Positions 14,954 through 23,761 of a stretch of DNA of 64,000 bases are shown one piece after another. The notes beneath the pieces were generated by a model. The model had not been told where the DNA came from, ran no database searches, and saw only the letters and a list, made by a program, of their open reading frames with translations. The position numbers and the translations under genes are program-made. Source of the stretch: Maritimibacter sp. (GTDB lineage Bacteria; Pseudomonadota; Alphaproteobacteria; Rhodobacterales; Rhodobacteraceae); contig CP051232.1 in assembly GCA_017792445.1 (NCBI GenBank), positions 4,611,335 through 4,675,334 on the forward strand, in the 5' to 3' direction. Position 1 is the stretch's first letter. Each line of letters begins with the position of its first letter.

Positions 14954-17422
14954 TCAGGTCTGTTCTCCATCCGTGCCGGCGTCATCCACAGTGTCCTCGC
15001 CGCGCACCTCGTCCGAGGTCGAGCCAGAGACCGTGGCGGCGTCGTCCGAGGTGTCGCCCGGCCCCGCCTCATCCGCCGCGACCTGCGCCTTGCCCAGCCG
15101 CAAAGTCTCGGGGTTGCGGATCCAGATGTCCTGCTGAGCGAAGGGGATCTCGATGTTCTCGGCGGCGAACCGTTCGGCGATCTGGTGGCGGATCTCGGTG
15201 CGGACGGCAAGACCGTGGGCGATGTCGCGCAGCACCATGCGCATCTGGAAATCGAGGCTCGACGCGCCGAATTCCAGGAAGTCCACGGCGGGTTCCGGAT
15301 CGAGCGCGACCAGCGGGTGGTTCATCGCGATCTCCAGCAGGATCTTCTCGACCTTGCGGGTGTCGGTGCCATAGGCCACGCCGACCGTCACGATGATCCG
15401 GCCCATGCTGCTGCCGCGGGTCCAGTTCTTCACCGCGCCCGAGATGAAATCGGCGTTGGGCACGATCACGTCGTTCTTGTCGAAGGTCTCGATCCGGGTA
15501 GAGCGGACCGAGATGTCCTTGACGATCCCCATGTGACCGCCGACCTCGATCCAGTCGCCCTCGGCCACCGGACGCTCGACCAGCAGGATCAGGCCCGAGA
15601 TGAAGTTCGACACGATGTTCTGCAGGCCAAAGCCGATGCCCACCGACAACGCGCCCGCGACGAAGGCCAGCGCGGACAGGTCGATGCCGGCGGTGGTCAC
15701 GGCGATCACCGCTCCAAGGCCGATGCCCAGATAGCCTATACCTGCGACGATGGCGTTCTGGCCGCCCGGGTCGATCTTCGTTTTCGGCAGGATGGTGGAC
15801 CGCAGCGCGGCCTGGAACAGGCGGGTGGCGGCAAAGAGCACCGCGAAGATCACAATGAAGGTCAGGAACACCGCCGGAGAGATCCGCGCGTCGCCGATCG
15901 AGAAGCCCGCGTTGAACTGGCTCCAGACTTCCAGCAGGTCCGACGGCCGCGCGCCCCAGATCAGCGCGAAGATCGGCAGCGAGGCGAAGACCAGCACGAA
16001 GCTCAGAAGGCTGGGCGTCAGCGCCTGCCCCGCCTCTTCCGCGGTCTTGCGGGTGATCAGGGCGTAAAGCTCGACGACGATGTCGTGCAGGATCCGCAGC
16101 AGCGCCAGCATCGCCAGCGACGACACCGTGGGCACCATGATGAAGATCGCCGCGTTCAGGTAGCCGACCAGCGCCAGTGCCGGGCCCGCGACGGCCAGCA
16201 CCACAAGCACCTGCCCCACAAGCCGTTGCCCCCGCTGGGCGAAGGTGACGTCCAGTGCGGCGTTCTCGGCGGACAGCGTGACGCTGCGCATCAGGATGCG
16301 GCCGATCCGGAAGAACAGGAACCCGAAGGCGACCAGCAGCGGGAAATACAAAACCGCCTTGGTGCCGTCGCCATAGGTCTCGTAGTCGATGAGCGACGAC
16401 AGCATGTAGTGGATGCCGACCAGCACCCCCAGCATGGTGACGTCAAAGCGCATCTCGCCGGCGTAATCGAAGGTCGCCGCCAGCGGGCGCGGCGCGTCCT
16501 CGTGCAGCGGATACAGGCGAAGCGCGATCCACCACGCGAAGAAGGTGGTCATGCCGAGGCCGGACAGCGCCGCCACGAAGGTCTGCCCGCGCAGTCCGAA
16601 CAACCCGGTCGAGATCAGTGCCGCCGACAGCAGCAGGATGCCCAGCACCGGCACCACCACCTGAAACAGCGAGGTGATGAAGCCCGCCAGCCAACGTGCG
16701 CGCCCGCGCGAGCGGTTCAGGACGGTCTGCGTCAGCCACACCATCGCGCGGCGGCCCCGCAGCAACAGCACCGCCGCGATGGCGATGTAGATCAGCGTGA
16801 ACGGAAGCTGGGTGCGGAAGAGTTCGCGGGTGGTGTCCGACGACCACTGTGTTTCCGTCTCGGCCGCGACCGCCTTTACGCTTTCAAGGAAGTCCTCGGC
16901 CGCCACGGGCCACAGCGCCGGGATCGCCGGGGACGGGCCGATCTGCATCAACTCGCCCGCCTGCCGGGCCCGGACAAGGGTGTCGATCTGGCGCACGATT
17001 GCCTCGGCCCGGCGGAAGGCGGCCTCGGCGGTGCGGCCGGGCACCTCGGCGTTGGCCAGCGCCTCGGTCAGTTCGACCCGCCTCGCGGCGATTTCATCGG
17101 CCTCGGTCGCGCCCTCTTCCGGCGCCGGGCCCAGCGCGTCGAGCTGGTCGCGCAGCGACTGGATGGCGGCGGCGTTGGTGTCCTGAGCCTCGAGGAATTG
17201 CTGCCGCCATTCGACGACTTCGGCCCGCAGGTCTTCGAGGGCGTCGGTCGAGGCCGCGCCGGCATCCAGCGCCGCCTCGGCCCGCAGCGCGACGTCGTGC
17301 CATGTGTCGTAGTCAAGTGCCTGTTGCGCCGCGGCCGGTGACGTTCCGGGGGCCCATGCGACCGGTGCCAGCGCCCCCAGCGCCAGCACCAGGATCAGCA
17401 GCAGGCGCACCGGGCGGGTCAT
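14954..17422 (-). CDS. Large MscS-family mechanosensitive channel (DUF3772 type)
   Basis: An 822-residue inner-membrane protein. A signal/hydrophobic N-terminus (RLLLILVLALGALAPVAWAP) is followed by a periplasmic helical domain of about 150 residues resembling DUF3772, then many membrane segments. The C-terminal MscS core includes GALSVGIGFGLQNIVSNFIS (pore helix) and the beta domain VERPVAEGDWIEVGGHMG with STRIETFDKNDVIVPNADF. It should release solutes on hypo-osmotic shock. The start overlaps the cysK stop by four bases (ATGA), indicating coupled translation. The tail is acidic and rich in Asp, Thr and Glu. Confidence 0.92.
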   Translation of the reverse strand: MTRPVRLLLILVLALGALAPVAWAPGTSPAAAQQALDYDTWHDVALRAEAALDAGAASTDALEDLRAEVVEWRQQFLEAQDTNAAAIQSLRDQLDALGPAPEEGATEADEIAARRVELTEALANAEVPGRTAEAAFRRAEAIVRQIDTLVRARQAGELMQIGPSPAIPALWPVAAEDFLESVKAVAAETETQWSSDTTRELFRTQLPFTLIYIAIAAVLLLRGRRAMVWLTQTVLNRSRGRARWLAGFITSLFQVVVPVLGILLLSAALISTGLFGLRGQTFVAALSGLGMTTFFAWWIALRLYPLHEDAPRPLAATFDYAGEMRFDVTMLGVLVGIHYMLSSLIDYETYGDGTKAVLYFPLLVAFGFLFFRIGRILMRSVTLSAENAALDVTFAQRGQRLVGQVLVVLAVAGPALALVGYLNAAIFIMVPTVSSLAMLALLRILHDIVVELYALITRKTAEEAGQALTPSLLSFVLVFASLPIFALIWGARPSDLLEVWSQFNAGFSIGDARISPAVFLTFIVIFAVLFAATRLFQAALRSTILPKTKIDPGGQNAIVAGIGYLGIGLGAVIAVTTAGIDLSALAFVAGALSVGIGFGLQNIVSNFISGLILLVERPVAEGDWIEVGGHMGIVKDISVRSTRIETFDKNDVIVPNADFISGAVKNWTRGSSMGRIIVTVGVAYGTDTRKVEKILLEIAMNHPLVALDPEPAVDFLEFGASSLDFQMRMVLRDIAHGLAVRTEIRHQIAERFAAENIEIPFAQQDIWIRNPETLRLGKAQVAADEAGPGDTSDDAATVSGSTSDEVRGEDTVDDAGTDGEQT

Positions 17423-18453
17423 GCGTCCTCGTAGACTTCCGGCAGGTCGCGCGCCTCGGCATCAAGCCATTCCGGCACGGGAAGGTTCTTTTCCTTCAGG
17501 AATGCCGGGTTGAACAGTTTCGACTGATAGCGCGAGCCATAGTCGCACAGCACGGTGACGATGGTGTGCCCCGGCCCCAGTTCACGGGCCAGACGCACCG
17601 CGCCCGCCATGTTGATCGCGGTCGAGCCGCCCATCACCAGCCCCTCGTTGCGCAGCAGGTCGAAGACGTAGGGAAGCGCCTCGTCGTCGCTGATCTGGTA
17701 CGAGAAATCCGGCGTGAAGCCTTCGAGGTTGGCGGTGATCCGGCCCTGTCCGATGCCCTCGGTGATCGAGCTGCCCTCGGACTTGAACTCGCCCGTGGTG
17801 TAGAAGCTGTGCAGCGCGGCGCCCATCGGGTCGGCCAGCGCCACCTTTACGCCCTTGGGCTGCAGCACCTCTGCCACGCCCGCCAGCGTCCCGCCCGAGC
17901 CTACGGCGGCGACGAAGCCGTCGATCTTGCCGCCGGTCTGTTCCCAGATCTCGGGGCCGGTGGTTTCAACGTGGGCGCGGCGGTTGGCGGTGTTGTCGAA
18001 CTGCTGCGCCCAGATGGCGCCGCCGGGCTCGGTCTGCGCCAGCTTCTCGGCCAGACGGCCCGAGTATTTCACGTAGTTGTTCGGGTTCTTGTACGGAACC
18101 GCCGGGACCTGCACCAGTTCGGCGCCGGCCAGCCGGATCATGTCCTTCTTTTCCTGACTTTGGGTCTCGGGGATAACGATGACGGTCTTGAAGCCCATCG
18201 CGGCGCCGACCACGGCAAGCCCGATGCCGGTGTTGCCTGCGGTGCCTTCGACGATGGTTCCGCCGGGGGCCAGCTTGCCCTTCTCGATCGCGTCCTTGAT
18301 GATGAACAGCGCGGCGCGGTCCTTCACGGACTGGCCCGGGTTCATGAACTCGGCCTTGCCGTAGATGTCGCAGCCCGTCGCGTCCGAGATCGCATTCAGC
18401 CGGATCAACGGGGTGTTGCCCACAGCCTCCGGCAAGTCCTTGCAAATCCGCAT
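17419..18453 (-). CDS. cysK: Cysteine synthase A (tellurite-resistance locus)
   Basis: A 344-residue O-acetylserine sulfhydrylase-like PLP enzyme. The Schiff-base lysine is in QSVKDRAA (Lys44). The substrate-binding loop reads GTAGNTG (70-76), with Ala replacing the Ser of the usual TSGNTG. The phosphate-binding loop is GSGGTLAG. It forms L-cysteine from O-acetylserine and sulfide. In Rhodobacter sphaeroides cysK lies with trgA and trgB and all three contribute to tellurite resistance; the same order is present here. A C-terminal extension beyond the usual 310-320 residues ends in LPEVYEDA. The downstream mechanosensitive channel gene overlaps its stop. Confidence 0.93.
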   Translation of the reverse strand: MRICKDLPEAVGNTPLIRLNAISDATGCDIYGKAEFMNPGQSVKDRAALFIIKDAIEKGKLAPGGTIVEGTAGNTGIGLAVVGAAMGFKTVIVIPETQSQEKKDMIRLAGAELVQVPAVPYKNPNNYVKYSGRLAEKLAQTEPGGAIWAQQFDNTANRRAHVETTGPEIWEQTGGKIDGFVAAVGSGGTLAGVAEVLQPKGVKVALADPMGAALHSFYTTGEFKSEGSSITEGIGQGRITANLEGFTPDFSYQISDDEALPYVFDLLRNEGLVMGGSTAINMAGAVRLARELGPGHTIVTVLCDYGSRYQSKLFNPAFLKEKNLPVPEWLDAEARDLPEVYEDA

Positions 18454-18516
18454 CGCGCGCCTCCCTCGGTCAGTCTTTCATCAGAACTGATCCTGTAGTT
18501 TGCGCGGCCCCGGAAC

Positions 18517-19650
18517 TCAAGCGTCGCGGCGCAGGCGGTCGCGGTTCGCGGCAAGCCAGTGGGCGGTCAGGATAAGCGGCCCGTTCTCGGCCTCGCCGCC
18601 CGATACCAGCGCCATAAGCGCGTCGAAGCTCAGGATGATGCCACGGATATCCTCGGCCTCTTCGTCCAGCCCGCCGATCACGGCTGCGCTATCGGGAAGG
18701 TCGGCGATGCCGACGTAGGACCAAAGATACTCGGTCACCGCCCCCGGCGACGGGTAGTAGCGCGCCACCAGTTCCAGCGCGCCGACGGTCAGCCCCGCCT
18801 CTTCGCGTGCCTCGCGGCGCGCGGTCTCTTCCGGGTCGCCGCCCGCGTCGATGCGGCCCGCAACGGGCTCAAGGCTCCATGGATAGCGGTCCCCGCGCGA
18901 CATCGGGCCGAAGCGGAACTGCTCGACCAGCAACACGCGGTCGCGCACCGGGTCGTAGGGCAAGACGGTCACCGCGTCACTCATCACGAAGGCGGCGCGG
19001 GTGACGGTCTCGCTCATCGAGCCGTCGAAGCGGCGGAACTGAAGGTCGGTTTCCTCGACCTGAAAGAAATGGGTGTAGGGCCGCCGCCGCTCTATGACCT
19101 CTACGTCCGTGTCGCTGCCACCGGTGCGCAGGACCGGCACGGCGCTGTCGCGGCGCGCGCGGGCGTGGCTGTCGGCACGCGACATCGCCATCCCCAGCAT
19201 CGCGCGGACCGAGGCCGGGTTGGCGCGGCCGAACCGCTCCATCACATCGCCCGCCAGCCGCAGCGCCGCATCGCCCGTCGCCGCGACCCAGTCGTCAAGC
19301 GACCACTCGCCCGCAGCCGGTGTGGCGTCGTCCGGCACCAGCATCCGGGCGGGCCGTGCGCCGTCCGCGCGTTCGATCTGCAACTCGTGCCAGCGCAGTC
19401 CGAAAACCTCGGCGCAATAGGCCAGCCGCGCCAGCGCGGTGCCCGGCAAGGTGTCGAAGGCCACGCCGTGCAGCCCGTCACCGGGGCCCGCGTCCTGAAC
19501 CGGCGCAACCACTGGGAACACGCCGCCGCTGCAAGGTGCGCCGCGCCAGCCCGGCGCGCGTGCGGGTTGCGCACCGCCCGCGTCCTCGAGCCCGAGAATG
19601 CAGGCCATAAGCGGCGGGAACCGCAGCGGTCCGTAGATGAATACCGTCAT
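18517..19650 (-). CDS. trgB: TrgB-like: GGCT-like domain fused to Nudix hydrolase
   Basis: A 377-residue two-domain protein. The N-terminal FIYGPLRFPPLMACILG opening is that of gamma-glutamylcyclotransferase/AIG2-like folds. The C-terminal half is an ADP-ribose pyrophosphatase-like Nudix domain (LLVEQFRFGPMSRGDRYPWS, then GRIDAGGDPEETARREAREE). In the Nudix box the catalytic REAREE is intact, but the first Glu of G-x5-E is Gly (GRIDAGG). It matches TrgB of Rhodobacter by architecture and by its position between trgA and cysK. The biochemical link to tellurite tolerance is not established by sequence. Confidence 0.88.
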   Translation of the reverse strand: MTVFIYGPLRFPPLMACILGLEDAGGAQPARAPGWRGAPCSGGVFPVVAPVQDAGPGDGLHGVAFDTLPGTALARLAYCAEVFGLRWHELQIERADGARPARMLVPDDATPAAGEWSLDDWVAATGDAALRLAGDVMERFGRANPASVRAMLGMAMSRADSHARARRDSAVPVLRTGGSDTDVEVIERRRPYTHFFQVEETDLQFRRFDGSMSETVTRAAFVMSDAVTVLPYDPVRDRVLLVEQFRFGPMSRGDRYPWSLEPVAGRIDAGGDPEETARREAREEAGLTVGALELVARYYPSPGAVTEYLWSYVGIADLPDSAAVIGGLDEEAEDIRGIILSFDALMALVSGGEAENGPLILTAHWLAANRDRLRRDA

Positions 19651-19654
19651 CGGG

Positions 19655-20095
19655 TCAGGGCCAGCGCCGCTTCACCATCTCGGCGATCAGGCCAAGGGCG
19701 AGCCCGCCCACGATCAGCGAGCCCCAGATTTCTGGCGGCTTGAGATAGACGAAATAATCGATTGCGATCTGCACCTGATCCTTCAGCGCCTCGGTCGGGC
19801 CGCCGTAGGACAGGCGCATCGACCGCCGGATCATCTCGTAGCCCGAAAAGATGAGCAGGCCCCAGAACACGAGGATGCCCGACGCGCCCAGCCCGAAGGC
19901 GATGGCGCTGTTCCACCCTGCCCCCGCGTGCCGTCCCAGAAAGCGCCAGCCGGTCAGGAAACCGACCGCCGCGAGGATCTCGCGGAAGCGGCCGATGCGC
20001 TGTTCCTCGGGGAAGTAGGGAATGATCATATGCCCGATCCACCACGCGAGCGCGGCGAACAGGATGGCAGAGACGAGTTTCGTGGCGGTGGGCAT
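19655..20095 (-). CDS. trgA: TrgA family membrane protein
   Basis: A 146-residue integral membrane protein with four hydrophobic stretches, near residues 5-27, 38-50, 62-85 and 120-138. These include ILFAALAWWIGHMIIPYFPE and SAIAFGLGASGILVFWGLLI. It starts four bases upstream of trgB and heads the trgA-trgB-cysK operon. The trgAB pair was defined as a tellurite-resistance locus in Rhodobacter sphaeroides, and size, topology and context fit TrgA. The molecular function is unknown. Confidence 0.85.
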   Translation of the reverse strand: MPTATKLVSAILFAALAWWIGHMIIPYFPEEQRIGRFREILAAVGFLTGWRFLGRHAGAGWNSAIAFGLGASGILVFWGLLIFSGYEMIRRSMRLSYGGPTEALKDQVQIAIDYFVYLKPPEIWGSLIVGGLALGLIAEMVKRRWP

Positions 20096-20327
20096 GGGGG
20101 GCCTTCACAGCGGTCGTTCGCTGCGCAGTCTCCGCCGCGCGCCGCGTTCCGGCAAGCAGCGCCCGCGATTTTCGGCCCCGGCTGTTCCAGAGCGGACACA
20201 ACCCACAGCCGAAACGGGGGGTTACCGGGCCGATGTGGGGCCATCCCAACTGACCCTGAAGGGATTCGATTGTTGTCAAGTCGGGAACAATCCACCCATT
20301 GAGGGGAAATTGATCTGCGCCGGCCTT

Positions 20328-21749
20328 CTAGAAATCCCGGTTCTCGTAGGCATCCAGCGCCCGCTTGCGGCCTTCGTCCAGTTCAACCACCGGATCGGGA
20401 TAGTCTCGCGCGGCCTCAAGCGACCAGCTTTCCGGCACCGCGTTGAAATAGTCGGTGGCGGTCTCGGGCGGGTTCTCCTGCCGCTCGGCGATCCAGCGGC
20501 GGCGATATTCGCCCTTCGGGTCGAACTTCTCGGCCTGCGTGTCGGGGTTGAACACCCGGAAATAAGGCGAGGCGTCCGGTCCCGACCCCGCCGTCCACTG
20601 CCAGCCCAGCGCGTTCGAGGCCGGGTCCCAGTCGACTAGGCAGTCCTCGAACCACTTCTGACCGATCCGCCAGTGGCACATCAGGTGCTTGGTCAGGTAG
20701 CTGGCCACGATCATCCGGGCGCGGTTGTGCATGGTGCCGGTCACGTACATCTCGCGCATCGCGGCATCCACGAAAGCGACACCGGTGCGGCCGCGTTTCC
20801 ATGCGATCACCTCGGACCTGCGCTCGTCCTCGTTCCACGGGAACGACCGCCATTCCTCGCGCCAGTTGTCCGTCACGATGTGCGGCGTGTGGTGCAGCAG
20901 GTGATAGGCGAACTCGCGCCAGACCAGCTCCTTCAGCCACGTCTCGGCGCCGGCCTTGCCTTCCTCGCGCGCCCGCATCCCGGCGTGCCAGCAGATGCGC
21001 GGACTGATCTCGCCATAGGTCAGCGGTTCGGACATGCGCGAACAGCCCTCTTCGGCCACCATGTTGCGGCCGTCGCCATACCCTGCGATCCCGTTCGCGA
21101 TGAAAGCGCCCAGCCGCCCCCGCGCGGCCTCTTCGCCGACCGAGGCATATTTCGCGACGATCCTTGCACCCCGACGCATCGCCGCATCCAGCGCCCAGTC
21201 TTCAAGGCTGTCGCTGCCTGGCCAGCTGGACGGCGTCTTGAGCGTCGACACGGCCGTCAGCGGCGCGTCGACATCGGTGCCCTTCACCGCATTCCAGAAC
21301 GGGGTATAGACCTTGTAGAAACCGCCGGTCTTGGTTTCGACCGTCCACGGCTCGAACAGCAGGTGGCCGGTGAAGCTTTGCGCGTCGACGCCGTCGTCCT
21401 TCAACGCCGCCTTCACCTTGGTGTCGCGATCCTTGCTGTCGGGGTCATAGGCGCGTTGCCAATAAACCGCCCCTGCCCCGGTCTCTTTCACCAAAGCCTG
21501 CAGGCAGTCCAGCGCCTTGCCCCGCCGCAGGATCAGACGCGAACCGATACCCTTCAACGCGTCCGCGAACGCCTCGACCCCAAGCCCAAAGCGGAACTTC
21601 GGCGCGGCGCCCAGCGCCTCGGCCACCTCGTCCAGCAGGAATACCGGGATTACGGGCCGCCCGCTGTCGGCGGCGGCGGTCAGGGCGGCGTGGTCGGACA
21701 GGCGCAGGTCGCGCCGGATCCAGACAATGACGGGTGACGTGTCGCTCAA
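20328..21749 (-). CDS. Deoxyribodipyrimidine photolyase (class I)
   Basis: A 473-residue photolyase/cryptochrome-family flavoprotein that repairs UV-induced pyrimidine dimers using blue light. The N-terminal antenna domain starts SPVIVWIRRDLRLSDHAAL. The FAD-binding C-terminal domain has GRTGVAFVDAAMREMYVTG, HNRARMIVASYLTKHL and WDPASNALGWQWTAGSGPDA, all class I signatures. The start is a TTG at 21749 with a strong GGAGG five bases upstream and no nearby ATG. It lies 232 bases upstream of trgA on the same strand. A photolyase near trgAB also fits what I remember of Rhodobacter gene order, held with low certainty. Confidence 0.93.
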   Translation of the reverse strand: MSDTSPVIVWIRRDLRLSDHAALTAAADSGRPVIPVFLLDEVAEALGAAPKFRFGLGVEAFADALKGIGSRLILRRGKALDCLQALVKETGAGAVYWQRAYDPDSKDRDTKVKAALKDDGVDAQSFTGHLLFEPWTVETKTGGFYKVYTPFWNAVKGTDVDAPLTAVSTLKTPSSWPGSDSLEDWALDAAMRRGARIVAKYASVGEEAARGRLGAFIANGIAGYGDGRNMVAEEGCSRMSEPLTYGEISPRICWHAGMRAREEGKAGAETWLKELVWREFAYHLLHHTPHIVTDNWREEWRSFPWNEDERRSEVIAWKRGRTGVAFVDAAMREMYVTGTMHNRARMIVASYLTKHLMCHWRIGQKWFEDCLVDWDPASNALGWQWTAGSGPDASPYFRVFNPDTQAEKFDPKGEYRRRWIAERQENPPETATDYFNAVPESWSLEAARDYPDPVVELDEGRKRALDAYENRDF

Positions 21750-21821
21750 GTGATCCTCCCGGGGCCGTGTCTGAGCCTGATCTAGCGCCAGCGCCCGTGG
21801 GTCAACGCCCGGCGAGCCCCG

Positions 21822-23048
21822 TTACAGCACGTGGTCGAGCGCGCGGATCAGCCGGTCGATGTCGCCTTTCGAGGTGTAGTGGACGAAGCTCAGCCGCAGC
21901 ACGCCCTCGTCGCCGACGCCCAGCGCCTTCAGCGGCCGCACCGCGTAAAAGTCGCCACCCCCCGCATTGATCTCGTGCGGGGCCAGCGCCTCGGCAAGAT
22001 CCGCGCCGGGGCGGTCGGCGGTGATGGCGACGGTCGGCGCCCGGCCCCCGGCCTTGGACGGACCGATCAGGCGGACGCTGTTCTTCGACTTGAGGTAGTC
22101 GAGCAGCGGCTGCAGCAGGCTGATTTCCTGCGCGCGCATCAGGTCGTGGACGCGGGTGGCGCGGATGCGGGGGTCGGTCTCGGTCCCGAAGTGGCGGGCG
22201 TGCAGAAGGTCGATGTAATCGGCCATCCCGGCGCAGGCGGCGACCTGCGCGTGATCGGGACCGGCGGGCGTGAATTTCTTGTACAGAACGTCACCGTTGA
22301 AGAAATGCGCCTGGTTTGGCAGCCGCTCGGCCAGCGCGCGGCGGATCACCATGACGCCCTGATGCGGGCCATAGGTCTTGTAGGCCGAGAACAGGTAGAT
22401 GTCCGCGCCCAGCCGGTCCACGTCCGGCAGGCCGTGCGGGGCATAGCTGACCCCGTCGACACAGGCCACCGCACCGGCATCGTGGACCTTCGCGACGATC
22501 GCGGCCACGTCGTTGACCTCGCCCACCACGTTGGAACAGTGCGGGAAACATACCAGCCGCACCTTGTCATCCAGCAGCGCGTCCAGCTTCGCCGGGTCGA
22601 GATGGCCGGTCTCCGGGTCGATCTGCCATTCGCGCACCTCGAAGCCTTCATCCGCCAGCCGCCGCCACGGGCCGCTGTTCGCTTCGTGGTCCTGGTTGGT
22701 GACGATTATCGCGTCGCCCGGCTTCATCGACTGGCGAAAGGCCTGCGCCAGAACATAAGTGTTCTGCGTCGTCGACGGACCGAAGGACACCTCGTCGGTG
22801 TCCACACCCATCATCGCCGCCAGCCGGTGCCGGGCTTCGTCCATCTCTTCGCCGCCCAGCCGGCTGGCCTCGTAGGGGCCGTAGGGCTGGACCTTGCGCT
22901 CGCGGAAAAAGCGGTCGAGCCGCTCCATGACCGGCGCGCACATATAGGACCCGCCCGCATTGTCGAAAAAGCCCTGCCGCCCCAGCCCTTCCACCGAGAA
23001 AGCGGGAAACTGAGCGCGTACGAAATCGAGGTCGAGTGTGTGGGCCAT
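21822..23048 (-). CDS. Class V aminotransferase / cysteine desulfurase-like protein
   Basis: A 408-residue fold-type I PLP enzyme. Key positions are the Schiff-base lysine in SAYKTYGPHQG (Lys224), Asp198 in ACVDGVSYAPHG, and His121 in TNQDHEANSGPW, which stacks on the cofactor. The N-terminus FFDNAGGSYMCAPVMERL is typical of the SufS-like class V branch. The C-terminal region lacks the RxGxxC desulfurase loop (instead HEINAGGGDFYAVRPL), so a simple cysteine desulfurase role is doubtful. The ATG at 23048 has GGAGA upstream; longer in-frame extensions lack coding character. It appears to be monocistronic. Confidence 0.87.
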   Translation of the reverse strand: MAHTLDLDFVRAQFPAFSVEGLGRQGFFDNAGGSYMCAPVMERLDRFFRERKVQPYGPYEASRLGGEEMDEARHRLAAMMGVDTDEVSFGPSTTQNTYVLAQAFRQSMKPGDAIIVTNQDHEANSGPWRRLADEGFEVREWQIDPETGHLDPAKLDALLDDKVRLVCFPHCSNVVGEVNDVAAIVAKVHDAGAVACVDGVSYAPHGLPDVDRLGADIYLFSAYKTYGPHQGVMVIRRALAERLPNQAHFFNGDVLYKKFTPAGPDHAQVAACAGMADYIDLLHARHFGTETDPRIRATRVHDLMRAQEISLLQPLLDYLKSKNSVRLIGPSKAGGRAPTVAITADRPGADLAEALAPHEINAGGGDFYAVRPLKALGVGDEGVLRLSFVHYTSKGDIDRLIRALDHVL

Positions 23049-23503
23049 GAAGGTGTCTCCGCTTGCGAGGCTGGTCTTGAAGCGGCCACCGCCAAGACCC
23101 TGCGTCGGCCGGTTCGGACCGGCAAAAGCCGCCCTCCGAACCGCCCCACGTCCTGCCCCTGGCAACCGCCCCTTGCGTATCCGCGCCCGGTATCCTCTGC
23201 ATGGCCAGCCGATGCAAGCGCGGGGCGACACGACGACCGCACTACGTTCCTCTGTGACATGTCTGGCAAAGGTCAACCAACACCCACCGACAGCCGCCTG
23301 AAGGGTTTGCCAGCTGTCAGGCCGTTTTGATTGACATCCGGTTGATTGATCGAGCGGCCGCAAGTGGCGCGGGGCACATTCCCAGCGCCTCAAGTTCGCG
23401 CTGAAGTGGGCTGTTTTTTATGAGAAATTTAAATCTGTCGATCTGACCTGTTACGCTGTTGTCAGCGCGTTGTCACGCGTGTTGCGATGACCTGTCGCAC
23501 CGT

Positions 23504-23547
23504 TTCTCACGTAGCTTTCAGCGGATTCTCACGGGGCTTTCAGCGGA
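23504..23547. repeat. Two tandem 22-bp direct repeats
   Basis: The unit TTCTCACG-nn-GCTTTCAGCGGA occurs twice without spacing (23504-23525 and 23526-23547), differing at two central positions. Just upstream, GTTGTCAGCG and GTTGTCACGCG form a second, shorter direct pair. Such phased repeats resemble regulator or iteron-like binding arrays, but no cognate protein gene is adjacent. Confidence 0.6.
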
Positions 23548-23582
23548 TCGTCAGACAGGCAAAAAAATCGCGCTTGCAATTC

Positions 23583-23602
23583 CGACTATTTTAGTCGACT
23601 AA
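23583..23602. promoter_or_regulatory. Overlapping palindromes (candidate operator)
   Basis: CGACTA-TTT-TAGTCG (23583-23597) overlaps the perfect 12-bp palindrome TTAGTCGACTAA (23591-23602). The arrangement looks like a site for a dimeric HTH repressor with two registers. It is 160 bases upstream of the hypothetical gene at 23762. Confidence 0.45.
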
Positions 23603-23661
23603 CGGGCAAATCCCCAGCCACACCGCGTGACGGTCTGCGCCAGGCATCCCCGAACAACAGG

Positions 23662-23724
23662 TTTCGAAGTGGCCCGCGAACCCAAAGCGGATCGCCCCCC
23701 GGCAGGCACGCCGCCACTTCGAAA
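23662..23724. repeat. Inverted repeat with 12-bp arms
   Basis: TTTCGAAGTGGC (23662-23673) and its exact complement GCCACTTCGAAA (23713-23724) enclose 39 bases. In RNA this would form a long hairpin in the leader of the gene starting at 23762. Confidence 0.6.
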
Positions 23725-23761
23725 ACGAGCAGCGCCCTGACGGGCGGAAACGGAGCCAGCG

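Larger units (their letters stand above)
23049..23761. other. Long intergenic region with repeats and palindromes
   Basis: No gene is supported here. The left part is G+C-rich leader sequence of the aminotransferase gene. From about 23400 the sequence becomes more A+T-rich and holds a tandem 22-bp repeat, a 12-bp palindrome and a long inverted repeat, each listed separately. They lie upstream of the Gly-rich hypothetical gene at 23762. Confidence 0.6.

Noticed and set aside
14636..17341. A 901-codon plus-strand open frame.
   Set aside because: It lies entirely antisense to the mscS and alaX genes. Its product is Arg/His/Gly-rich with no domain, the usual artefact of high G+C third positions.
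21751..21830. A possible sigma-E-type promoter ahead of the photolyase gene, expected from Rhodobacter biology.
   Set aside because: TGATCC occurs only on the wrong strand, and no suitably spaced -10 was seen on the coding strand.
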